NCBI GenBank assembly: GCA_963729165.1
Contig: CAVSMM010000013.1
Span: 124,001 to 188,000, forward strand
Length of the DNA stretch: 64,000 nt
Source of the DNA: JACCZX01 sp963729165
Lineage (GTDB): Bacteria > Pseudomonadota > Gammaproteobacteria > Burkholderiales > Burkholderiaceae_F
Direction: 5' to 3'
In this document: positions 56,740 to 64,000 of the stretch, one piece after another
Position numbering within the stretch: position 1 is the first letter of the stretch
Layout: the number at the start of each line of letters is the position of its first letter
Position numbers and translations under genes: made by a program
The notes under the pieces: model-generated
Database searches by the model: none
The model's input: only the letters and a program-made list of their open reading frames with translations
What the model was told of the DNA's origin: nothing

Positions 56740-57651
56740 GTGGCTAGAAAGATGAATTCGGTCGGCAATGCCTTGGTTCCCCTTGGCGCGCAAGCGCTCG
56801 CGCTCAGTCCCGGGAGCCTTGGCAGCATTGACGCCTACATTCAAGCGGTGAATCGGGTGCCGATGTTGACACCTGAGGAAGAGCTTCGCTTGGCGCGGGA
56901 GTTCCGCGACAGCGAGAATTTGGAGTCGGCAGGCCGGCTTGTGATGTCCCACCTGCGACTGGTAGTGGCTGTCGCCCGCAACTATTTGGGCTATGGCCTC
57001 CCGCATGCCGATCTGATTCAGGAGGGAAATATCGGCCTGATGAAAGCCGTCAAGCGGTTCGATCCCGAGCGTGGCGTTCGGCTCGTTTCCTTTGCGCTGC
57101 ACTGGATACGGGCAGAGATTCATGAGTTCGTGCTGAAAAACTGGCGACTCGTCAAAGTCGCGACTACCAAGGCCCAGCGAAAGCTGTTCTTCAACCTGCG
57201 CAGCATGAAGCAAGGGCTCGGAACGATGTCGCAGGACCAGGTCGGCGAGATCGCGCGCGAGCTCAATGTCAAGCGCGAAGACGTCTCGGAAATGGAAACC
57301 CGGCTTTCGGGCGGAGATGTTGCACTCGAGGGCCGGATTGATGACGGCGATGAGGAATTTGCGCCGATTGCTTACCTTGCAGATGCCGATTCGGAGCCGA
57401 CGCAGGTGCTTCAGCGTCGCGAATACGACGTATTGCAAACCGAGGGCGTGCGTGAAGCGCTGGAAGAACTCGACCCGCGAAGCCGGCGGATCGTCGAGGC
57501 GCGCTGGTTGAATGAAGACGGAGATGGCAAGGTGGGGACTTCGACGCTGCACGATCTCGCGCAGGAATTCGGAGTGTCGGCGGAACGAATTCGCCAGATC
57601 GAGGCCAAAGCTTTGCAGAAGATGCGAAGCGCCTTGGCGGAGCACGTTTAA
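56740..57651 (+). CDS. rpoH: RNA polymerase heat-shock sigma factor RpoH (sigma-32)
   Basis: 303 aa from GTG 56740, which has GGAG six bases upstream; ATG 56722 lies too close to CIRCE for a ribosome site, and ATG 56752 is an alternative. Sigma-70 family region 2 VMSHLRLVVAVARNYLGYGL and DLIQEGNIGLMKAVKRFDPE, the RpoH box QRKLFFNLR, and region 4 LHDLAQEFGVSAERIRQIEA. The CIRCE element puts its transcription under HrcA, joining the two heat-shock systems. A terminator follows. Confidence 0.95.
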   Translation: MARKMNSVGNALVPLGAQALALSPGSLGSIDAYIQAVNRVPMLTPEEELRLAREFRDSENLESAGRLVMSHLRLVVAVARNYLGYGLPHADLIQEGNIGLMKAVKRFDPERGVRLVSFALHWIRAEIHEFVLKNWRLVKVATTKAQRKLFFNLRSMKQGLGTMSQDQVGEIARELNVKREDVSEMETRLSGGDVALEGRIDDGDEEFAPIAYLADADSEPTQVLQRREYDVLQTEGVREALEELDPRSRRIVEARWLNEDGDGKVGTSTLHDLAQEFGVSAERIRQIEAKALQKMRSALAEHV

Positions 57652-57751
57652 CTGACGCTGTAACGCTGAGCGAACCGTGGCTTCTGGTTGGTTGGTTGAA
57701 GCAAGGTCCGTCTCTGTAATTCCCCCTCTCCTCCGATGAGGCGGACACTCA

Positions 57752-57778
57752 AGCCCCGGCACCCCCGGGGCTTTTTTT
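57752..57778 (+). terminator. Rho-independent terminator of rpoH
   Basis: AGCCCCGG (57752-57759), loop CACCC, CCGGGGCT (57765-57772), followed by seven T (57772-57778). It ends rpoH transcription. Confidence 0.92.
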
Positions 57779-57796
57779 GGGTGCTCGCTAGCGGCG

Positions 57797-58407
57797 ATGC
57801 ACTGGATTTCACACGCGCCCCGGTATTGCTTGCGCTCTAAGCGCCAATCGGCGCTGCGCGCGTCGATCGCCCGCAGGCCATCGCGGTTGGCAAAGGCGTC
57901 GCCCGACGAGCGCTGCAGTCGACGTGCACACGCCAAGTCGCGCATTGCTCCAGCTGTCAGTCGGCAAGGTGCACGCTGCTTGGCGCATGGCGCGAACCTG
58001 CCGTGCACGCGCGGCTTGCTGAAAGCCCTAGGGACTCGCCCTCGGGGCGGCGTTGCGGCCGGAGTTCGAGTGGTACTAGCTGCCGTGGCGCGTTTTTTCA
58101 CAACGATGCACACTACGATGCTCGGCTTTTTGGCGTCTGGTGCATTGCCGGTCCGCCGATGCGAGCTGGTCTTTCCACGCGCTGCGGTGCGACTCGCCAT
58201 CCAACCGGCGAGCATCGTGGTGTTCGATCCGTTTGAAGTGCATGGAGTGCTGACACCCGAGGTCCGACGTGTACTACCGCAAATGACTACGAAAATGCGA
58301 CGCCAGCGTCTTCGTTGGGTTCGAACTGGACATCACCCCGAGCGTCGCGGATGCCTTCGGCATACGCGCCGGCGCGCAGCGGCTACGTGATTTCGAGCCG
58401 TAAGTCG
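57797..58407 (+). pseudogene. Broken unknown gene, possibly a small 2-oxoglutarate/Fe oxygenase-like protein
   Basis: No single frame makes sense, but coding-like pieces in different frames follow each other: FHNDAHYDARLFGVWCIAG (around 58100), LAIQPASIVVFDPFEVHGVL (58196-58256), VYYRNDYENATPAS (58270s) and FVGFELDITPSVADAFGIRA to a TAA at 58405-58407. An H-x-D followed about 50 residues later by the His of EVHG would fit a 2-His-1-carboxylate iron site. The N-terminal half is too disturbed to rebuild and the start is a guess. At least two frame changes. I cannot name a family. Confidence 0.45.
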
Positions 58408-58441
58408 CATCAACGCCACTTCCGGAGCGATCGAACATCGA

Positions 58442-59021
58442 CTAGCTCAAAAGCCGCTTCAGATCGGCAGCGATCGGCTCGACACCCTCGCCATGTTTAT
58501 GAACAACCGCACCCGGCCTTCCCGATCGAATGACGTAAGTACCCGCAGTGTGATCGATCGAATATGAGGTCGGCGTCTTGCCAGCGACCTTTTGATAGAA
58601 CACTTTGAATTCTTTTGCCGTCGCGGCGGTCTGTTCTGCCGAACCGTAAAGCGCGACAAAGCTCGGATCGAAGCCCGGTACGTAACGCTGAAGCACCGCC
58701 TGTGAATCGCGCTCGGGATCGACCGTAATAAAGAGCACTTGCAGTTTCTCTCCGTCTTTACCGAGTCGCTTTTTGACCTGAGCCAGATCGCTCAAGCGTG
58801 GTCGGGCAGACGTCCGGACACTGCGTAAAGCCGAAAAAAACCGCAACAACTTTGCCTCGATAGTCGGCCAGCGTGCGCTTGGCGCCGGTGTGATCGGTCA
58901 GCGCAAAATCGCGCGCGTAATTTGCGCCGGTGATGTCGACGCCGTTGAATTTCTGAGCGCCGCCGCCGCAACCCGCGATCAGCAGCAACGCAGCAGACGC
59001 GATGAGCCAACGGGCGATCAT
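58442..59021 (-). CDS. SCO1/SenC copper chaperone for cytochrome oxidase (one frameshift)
   Basis: About 192 aa. Lipoprotein-type signal LLLIAGC (C18), then DFALTDHTGAKRTLADYRGK and copper site C68-x3-C72 in FGFTQCPDVCPTTL; the partner His is in YSIDHTAGTYVI. One extra base at about 58794-58795 separates TTL from SDLAQVKKRLGKDGEKLQVL. It delivers copper to the CuA centre of subunit II; the cox3/ctaA/ctaB neighbourhood agrees. Confidence 0.9.
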
Positions 59022-59171
59022 TTAGTCGCCTGTCCAAAAGAGCAAAGAAACGCATAGGAATGCACAGTTAGCATATTGCCCTTCACCTCCCAGCCGTTGC
59101 AAGCGCCGAGCCTTCGCTTAATAGAACACAGAAACCCGCTTCGCAACTGCACACCTGCTGAATTCCGTTTG

Positions 59172-60005
59172 ATGGCTCTTTGGATATTGCGCCGTCGCGT
59201 GGTTGTTGCGGCTATCGCGACACTGTGCTTGTCGCTGTCGCTTGCGAGACCTGCTCTAGCCGAAGTGGTTGAGCCGGAGGGCGAGGGCATTGAGTCGGGC
59301 AGAAGCGTGCCTCACCAACTGGACGTGACCATCGATTGGAAAGGGCTTCGGCGCGACACGTTGTACTTCGCGGGTTATCAATTTTTGGTCGTCGGCGTGC
59401 TGTATGCCATGCCCGAATCGGTAACCAACTTTGACAAGAACACCGCGGGAGTGAGCAAATGGTGGGATAACGTAACCAACCCGGCCCGGGACGAGGATGA
59501 TGCGTATCTGAACTGGATAACGCATCCCTACTGGGGCGCCACTTACTACATACGTGGTCGAGAGCGCGGCTTGAGCCGCTGGCAATCGTTCGGTTACTCA
59601 GCTTTGCTCTCGACGCTGTTTGAGTATGGAGCCGAGGCTTTTTTCGAGAAGCCGTCCTATCAGGACCTCTGGATCACGCCGGTGATTGGCTCGCTGCTCG
59701 GAGAATTCGTCTTCTCGCCCCTGCGCGACTCGATCAAAGCCAAGCCCGATGGACCCGACGGTGTGGACAAGTTGTTGCTGGTCCTGACCGACCCCCTGGG
59801 CGCGGCCAATGAATTGACCGATCGACTCTTTGGCGTAGAAACACACGTGTCATTCGTGCCAATGAGGACAACACGGCTATCAGTTTCGCCGGCTGGGCCG
59901 CTGGCCACCAGCATTTCTCCTGGAAGCCGCGTCGCTTGGCCACACCCCGACAGCGGGCGCCTCAGAGGCGTGGCCTGGGGTCTGCAGCTCGAGGTGCGTT
60001 GGTAG
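59172..60005 (+). CDS. DUF3943-domain exported protein
   Basis: 277 aa from ATG 59172, which begins a good signal peptide (MALWILRRRVVVAAIATLCL, cleavage near ALA); 96 bp of open frame upstream are not needed. The core WWDNVTNPARDEDDAYLNWI, HPYWGATYYIRGRERGLSRW, FEYGAEAFFEKPSYQDLWIT matches the DUF3943 family of predicted outer-membrane or periplasmic proteins. Function unknown. It is on the opposite strand to the oxidase-assembly genes and lies between sco and cyoE. Confidence 0.72.
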   Translation: MALWILRRRVVVAAIATLCLSLSLARPALAEVVEPEGEGIESGRSVPHQLDVTIDWKGLRRDTLYFAGYQFLVVGVLYAMPESVTNFDKNTAGVSKWWDNVTNPARDEDDAYLNWITHPYWGATYYIRGRERGLSRWQSFGYSALLSTLFEYGAEAFFEKPSYQDLWITPVIGSLLGEFVFSPLRDSIKAKPDGPDGVDKLLLVLTDPLGAANELTDRLFGVETHVSFVPMRTTRLSVSPAGPLATSISPGSRVAWPHPDSGRLRGVAWGLQLEVRW

Positions 60006-60027
60006 CGCAAACTTCGCGAACCAGCAA

Positions 60028-60935
60028 TCATACGAATTTGTCTATCAACAGCGCCGCGAACAGCGCTGCAAGATAGACGATCGAATAGCTGAACGTCGCG
60101 CGCGCGAGCTTGTCGCTGTAGCTACGATGCAGTCTCCATGCGTAGGCGACGAAAATCGCGCCGAGCAGCGAGTGCCGCTACCAGATACAGCACGCCGGCC
60201 ATTCGAATGACAAACGGCAGTGTGGTCACTGCAACCAATATCAGCGTGTACATCAGAATATGCAGCCGCGTCAGCGCAACTCCGTGCGTCACCGGCAGCA
60301 TCGGCAGGCCTGCCCTGCGATAGTCCTCGAGCCGATAGAGTGCCAGCGCCCAGAAGTGCGGAGGCGTCCATACAAAAATGATCAGCGCGAGCAGCCACGC
60401 TTCGGCCGGCGCGCTGTTGGTCATTGCCGCCCAGCCGAGCACCGGGGGCATTGCACCGCTCATGCCGCCAATGACGATGTTCTGCGGCGTGTACGGTTTC
60501 AACAAAACTGTGTACACGACTGCGTAGCCGACAAAGGTGGCGAAGGTCAACCACATCGTCAGCGGATTGACGAAGCTACCCAGCAGCCACATTCCGACGC
60601 CGCCGAGCAAGCCGGAGAACAAGACCGCCTGCCACGGCGACAATTCTCCGCGAGGGAAGCGGACGCATGCGTGTCCGCGCCATTTTCTGGTCGATGTGCT
60701 TTTCGATCAGCGAATTGACTGCGAAGGCGGCACCTGCAAGCAACCAGATCCCTAGCGTGGCTAACACAACCGAGCGCCACGGCGGCAACTCCGACGTCGA
60801 CAAAAACATGCCGATGACCGCACAGAAAATTGCGAGCTGCGTAACGCGTGGCTTGGTCAGCGCCCAATACTGCGCGAGCAGATGCTGCGCGCTGCGGTTG
60901 GCAGGCTGAGTATTGGTAGTGGTTTGGGCGGTCAT
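60028..60935 (-). CDS. ctaB: Protohaem IX farnesyltransferase CtaB/CyoE (two frameshifts)
   Basis: Makes haem O from haem B. UbiA-fold prenyltransferase of about 301 aa: LTKPRVTQLAIFCAVIGMFL, Asp-rich motif NSLIEKHIDQKMARTRMRPL, second motif near YTPQNIVIGGMSGAMPPVLG, and WTPPHFWALALYRLEDYRRA. Extra C at about 60652-60654 (MRPLP-RGELSPWQAVL) and extra G at about 60165 (VAAL-LLGAIFVAYAWRLHRS) break it; the true stop is at 60028-60030. The start overlaps the ctaA stop (ATGA). Confidence 0.92.
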
Positions 60936-62029
60936 GCAGATACCTGGGCAGCGCGCAAGTTTAACGGTGTGGCAGACGTCCGATGCAACGCGGCGACGAT
61001 CAGTGCAACGAGCAATGCGGCACCACCGCTATGCAATACCGCGAGTAACAATGGCCATTGCAGGACCACATTCGACAAGCCCGTGAGCAGCTGCAGTAGC
61101 AACAAGCTGGCCAGTGCCTGCGCCAAACGCGCAAAGCCCGAGCGCCACAGTTGCCAGGTCAGAATTCCAACCATCCCGATCACCACCATCGCAAACATTC
61201 TGTGCGCCCAGTGGATTGCAACTAGGGCTTGGACTGCAATTAACTGGCCGTCGGAGGTTCGGCCGAGCGCGCGCCACCACGTGAAGCCGCTCGCAAAGTC
61301 CATCGGGGGCAATAGCTCACCCTGACAGAGCGGAAAGTCCGGACATGCCATCACAGCGTAGTTACTGCTAACCCAACCCCCCAACCCTATCTGAACGAAC
61401 ACCACACCCAGCGCCGCGATGGCCGCGGAGTGCGCACGCGGCGCCACAACAGCTTTGACGGCGGACGTCTCGTTTAGCGCGATCCAGGTCAGGATCGCCA
61501 ACAGGCCGACTCCGCCCAGCAAGTGCAGCGTCACGATCGCCGGCTGCAGTTTCATTGTCACCGTAAGCGCGCCGAACATGCCTTGCACGCACACCCAGAC
61601 CAGCGCTGCGCTCGCCCACCATGGCGACACTGCCGACCTGCTTCTTGCTGCCCGTAGCCACGCCTGGACCGTCAGCACGATGATCAAAACTCCGACGGCG
61701 AGAGCAAAGTAGCGATGCGCCATCTCGATCCAAGCCTTGCTCGCTGTCACCGGGCCTGTGGGCATCTCAGCTTGCGCACGCAGAATCGGATCGGCCGCGG
61801 ACCACGGATTCGATTGGCCATAGCATCCCGGCCAATCGGGACACCCCAGTCCAGAGTCCGTCAAACGCGTAAAGCTGCCGACCATGATCAGATCGAGCGT
61901 CAGAAACGCGGTGATCCATGCGAGCTTCCGAAACTTCTGCGCATCCCGTGAGCGCCATACGTAGATAAGCGGCGCGGCAGCGACGGCGATTCCGATAATG
62001 GCAAGCCAAAGAAACGAGGTGCTGCTCAT
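60932..62029 (-). CDS. ctaA: Haem A synthase CtaA
   Basis: 365 aa, about eight membrane helices; oxidises haem O to haem A. TRLTDSGLGCPDWPGCYGQ contains the conserved cysteine pair, EMAHRYFALAVG and VTLHLLGGVGLLAIL the N-half haem histidines, and IHWAHRMFAMVV and LHSGGAALLVALIV those of the C-half. A second pair ACPDFPLCQGELLP follows. Intact; coupled to ctaB and to the upstream SCO-like gene. Confidence 0.93.
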   Translation of the reverse strand: MSSTSFLWLAIIGIAVAAAPLIYVWRSRDAQKFRKLAWITAFLTLDLIMVGSFTRLTDSGLGCPDWPGCYGQSNPWSAADPILRAQAEMPTGPVTASKAWIEMAHRYFALAVGVLIIVLTVQAWLRAARSRSAVSPWWASAALVWVCVQGMFGALTVTMKLQPAIVTLHLLGGVGLLAILTWIALNETSAVKAVVAPRAHSAAIAALGVVFVQIGLGGWVSSNYAVMACPDFPLCQGELLPPMDFASGFTWWRALGRTSDGQLIAVQALVAIHWAHRMFAMVVIGMVGILTWQLWRSGFARLAQALASLLLLQLLTGLSNVVLQWPLLLAVLHSGGAALLVALIVAALHRTSATPLNLRAAQVSA

Positions 62030-62643
62030 TGCGCGCGCTGTTGCGGTTGCCCCGCATCGATGCGGATCCAGCCCGCGGAGATCTTCAACAACTTAGCGAT
62101 GTCGCGTTTGACGCCATTGATATCCGGGTTCTTCGGCCACCGCAGCATCAAGTTGCCGCTCGGATCGATCAGCCAGATATGGTCTTGCAGCTGCGCGCCG
62201 GCGGCGTCCGGCAATTCCAGATAGTCACGCAGTGGTTGCAGCGCCGCGCGGACGAAGTGAGTACCTTCGTATTCGCGCATCAGCATGATCGGTAGCGGCT
62301 CCTGATCGATGATGAGCCAGACGCGTTCGATTCGGTCTCGATCCCTTCCGGTCATCGTGCGCTGCTGGCGCATCATCAGTAACTTGTCGGCACATGGCTT
62401 GTCACACTGCCCGCGATCGACCATCACCAATACCCAGTTGCCGGCCAACTGACGCAAGTCGAAGCGACGGCCGTCGAGGTCTGTCAGCGGTAAATCGGGT
62501 ACCGGCCTCTGTGGTAACAAGGTTCCGTAATTGGTGCGGCCCGTAGGCGGCGCGAAGTGATAAGAGAAGTACGCGGCGGCAATTGGGATAATCGTAATCG
62601 CCAACAAGACGTACAGCGGAGCGTAACGTCGCCAGCGCGTCAT
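62026..62643 (-). CDS. SCO-like thioredoxin-fold cytochrome oxidase assembly protein
   Basis: 205 aa from ATG 62643 (MTRWRRYAPLYVLLAITIIP), a single N-terminal anchor. Periplasmic part LPLTDLDGRRFDLRQLAGNW then C80-x3-C84 in VDRGQCDKPCADKLL, the SCO-type copper/thiol spacing; no equivalent of the SCO partner His is obvious. Overlaps SURF1 (ATGA) and ctaA. This is the second CxxxC thioredoxin-fold protein of the oxidase cluster, so the two may act in sequence on the CuA site. Confidence 0.78.
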   Translation of the reverse strand: MTRWRRYAPLYVLLAITIIPIAAAYFSYHFAPPTGRTNYGTLLPQRPVPDLPLTDLDGRRFDLRQLAGNWVLVMVDRGQCDKPCADKLLMMRQQRTMTGRDRDRIERVWLIIDQEPLPIMLMREYEGTHFVRAALQPLRDYLELPDAAGAQLQDHIWLIDPSGNLMLRWPKNPDINGVKRDIAKLLKISAGWIRIDAGQPQQRAQ

Positions 62644-63356
62644 CGTTGTTGCCACGATTTCCACCCGAAGTAACCGGCAAGGCCACAGATCAGCGCTCCC
62701 AACGCGTACCACTGAAGCGCGTAGCCACGATGTTTGTCGACGCCGGTGGCAGGCTGCGGCCATTCGTGCCGCAAACCATCGGCCGCATCAGCGGCCGCTT
62801 GGCGAACAACGAAGCGCGCAACGGTGCGCCTGGTCACCGCTTCGTATGCGTCGTAATCGAGGTTCTGCCAGATTCCAGGCACGTCTAGCTTCGGCGTGCT
62901 GCCAAGTTCGAAGAGAGTCGATGGCCGAGCTACGGCCAATCCTTCCACCGTCACTCGTCCCGCTGGCGGTGCAGGTGTGTCGGAGCGCTGCTCCGCACCG
63001 CGCGCCTTCCATCCACGATCGATCAATACTGCCGGCAGTCCATCACCGATGAGCAACGGCGTAATGACTTGATAGCCGGCGGCAGCGCCCAGCATGCGAT
63101 TGTCGAGCAGGACCGTGCCGGTCGAATCGAACACGCCAGTGACACGAACCCGGCGCGGCAAACTCCTCGCCGCGCTTTCGATCGATCCACGGGTCGCTTC
63201 GATCTGCAGCGGTGCAGCTCGCTCAGCGGCGTCGGCCTGCGCTTGCATTGCCACTTTTTCATCGGCGCGGCGGGTTTGCCAATTGCCCAAAGAGATTGCT
63301 GCTGCCACGCCGATCGCCGCCGCGATCCAAGCGAAGATCAACTTCGATCGCGGCAT
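62640..63356 (-). CDS. SURF1 family cytochrome oxidase assembly protein
   Basis: 238 aa. Two terminal membrane helices (LIFAWIAAAIGVAAAISLGN and ALGALICGLAGYFGWKSW) flank a periplasmic domain with VLLDNRMLGAAAGYQVITPL and PAVLIDRGWK, the SURF1 hallmark. It helps load haem a into subunit I. Divergent from a small membrane protein gene; coupled by ATGA to the SCO-like gene. Confidence 0.92.
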   Translation of the reverse strand: MPRSKLIFAWIAAAIGVAAAISLGNWQTRRADEKVAMQAQADAAERAAPLQIEATRGSIESAARSLPRRVRVTGVFDSTGTVLLDNRMLGAAAGYQVITPLLIGDGLPAVLIDRGWKARGAEQRSDTPAPPAGRVTVEGLAVARPSTLFELGSTPKLDVPGIWQNLDYDAYEAVTRRTVARFVVRQAAADAADGLRHEWPQPATGVDKHRGYALQWYALGALICGLAGYFGWKSWQQR

Positions 63357-63383
63357 CGATGTAGATGCAATAATTTCAGGCCC

Positions 63384-63581
63384 ATGCGGATCGTCATTGT
63401 CATCGCCTTAATCGGCATCCTGTTTTCGCTCGGGTCTGCCTTGTTTTACCTGATGCGCGACAAAGGCACGACGAATCGCACCGTCAACGCGCTGACGATC
63501 CGAGTCGCGATTTCGATCGCGCTCTTCCTGTTCATCCTGTTCAGCTACTGGATGGGTTGGATCGCGCCGCGCAGTTATTAG
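63384..63581 (+). CDS. Small twin-transmembrane protein (DUF2909-like)
   Basis: 65 aa from ATG 63384. Two hydrophobic helices (IVIVIALIGILFSLGSALFY and VAISIALFLFILFSYWMGWI) are joined by MRDKGTTNRTVNALTIR. Such proteins are regularly found between cox3 and SURF1 genes, on the opposite strand, in beta- and gammaproteobacteria; function unknown. Confidence 0.82.
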   Translation: MRIVIVIALIGILFSLGSALFYLMRDKGTTNRTVNALTIRVAISIALFLFILFSYWMGWIAPRSY

Positions 63582-63610
63582 CCATCGCGGCGCCGGCCTC
63601 AAGTGGACCG

Positions 63611-64000
63611 CTACAACCAGTAGACGACGATGTACAAGCCGATCCAGACGACGTCGACGAAGTGCCAGTACCAAGCGGCGCCTTCGAACGCGAAGTGTTG
63701 ATCCGGTTTGAAATGGCCGCTTATCAAACGCAGCAGAACCACCGACAGCATCAGCGCTCCCAGAAAGACGTGGAAGCCGTGAAAACCCGTCAGCATGAAA
63801 AAAGTCGAGCCGAAAATTCCCGAGGTCAGTCTCAGATTCAGATCGCGATAGGCGTGGCCATACTCAAAAATCTGCACGCCAAGGAACGTGACGCCGAGTG
63901 CGATCGTTATCGCCAGCCAGAGAATCGCCCGGCTCCGATGATTGGCGCGCAACGCATGATGCGCGATTGTCAACGTGACGCCCGACGACAGCAGCAGCGC
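63611..64000 (-). CDS. Cytochrome c oxidase subunit III (partial, 5' end outside window)
   Basis: The frame is open from the stop at 63611-63613 to the window edge (about 129 codons). FGSTFFMLTGFHGFHVFLGA and HFAFEGAAWYWHFVDVVWIG are the signature C-terminal helices of subunit III of aa3-type oxidases. The N-terminal half lies beyond base 64000. Head of the assembly operon SURF1-SCO-like-ctaA-ctaB-sco, or of the structural operon before it. Confidence 0.93.
   Translation of the reverse strand, partial: ALLLSSGVTLTIAHHALRANHRSRAILWLAITIALGVTFLGVQIFEYGHAYRDLNLRLTSGIFGSTFFMLTGFHGFHVFLGALMLSVVLLRLISGHFKPDQHFAFEGAAWYWHFVDVVWIGLYIVVYWL

Noticed and set aside
56713..58215. 500-codon minus-strand open frame opposite rpoH
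   Set aside because: Antisense shadow of rpoH and of the broken gene; crosses the rpoH terminator and has no protein motifs.
3672..60655. Programmed +1 frameshifting as a genome-wide system
   Set aside because: The break sites share no slippery codon, no consistent stop or Shine-Dalgarno-like stimulator, and a few are of the opposite sign. Error is simpler.
1..64000. Prophage, insertion sequences, integrons, CRISPR arrays, toxin-antitoxin or known defence cassettes
   Set aside because: No transposase, integrase, regular spacer array or defence gene set was seen; the gene content is chromosomal and mostly syntenic with betaproteobacteria.

Overview
The window is chromosomal DNA from a betaproteobacterium, most likely of the order Burkholderiales or a close relative. 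The evidence is gene order: kdsD-kdsC-lptCAB-rpoN-hpf-ptsN-hprK-rapZ, lolB-ispE-tRNA-Gln-prs-rplY-pth-ychF, coaD-rsmD-ftsY, and cox3-SURF1-ctaA-ctaB-sco next to rpoH. The DNA is GC-rich. I see no prophage, integron, insertion sequence or CRISPR array.

Layout. 1-1346: 3' part of an OpgC-type membrane acyltransferase gene, then about 500 bp of interlocked inverted repeats. 1347-12327: a phosphonate (2-aminoethylphosphonate, AEP) catabolic island. The left arm (minus strand) is phnS-phnT-phnU-phnW: binding protein, ATPase, double permease and AEP:pyruvate aminotransferase. The right arm (plus strand) is phnR-phnA-phnY, a Na/phosphate transporter and a PhnZ-like HD oxygenase. AEP is imported, transaminated to phosphonoacetaldehyde (PhnW), oxidised to phosphonoacetate (PhnY) and hydrolysed to acetate and phosphate (PhnA). 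12371-26478: thioredoxin-fold lipoprotein, inositol-phosphatase-like enzyme, carboxylate-amine ligase plus antiporter, ssb, MFS transporter, uvrA, an ECF sigma/anti-sigma/secreted-protein operon and a Kef-type antiporter. 26571-35884: Kdo and LPS-transport genes leading into rpoN and the nitrogen-PTS genes. 35887-40009: mutY, a dynamin-like GTPase and mutM on the minus strand. 40111-48273: housekeeping run from a TPR lipoprotein to ychF. 48284-56527: MOSC protein, DUF418 protein, coaD, rsmD, ftsY, and polyphosphate genes ppx, sixA, ppk. 56690-64000: CIRCE-rpoH, a broken unknown gene, then haem A/cytochrome oxidase assembly genes up to a partial cox3.

The dominant oddity is about forty reading-frame breaks in otherwise well conserved genes. 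Nearly all are repaired by removing one base, usually one copy of a doubled short run. They hit genes in operons that are normally intact (uvrA, kdsD, kdsC, lptA, lptC, rpoN, hprK, rapZ, cyoE) and are densest at 26-42 kb, while 42-57 kb is almost clean. I treat this mainly as an insertion-biased sequence-quality problem, so broken genes are annotated as one feature over their whole span with the repair point stated. mutY carries the most lesions, including an in-frame stop.
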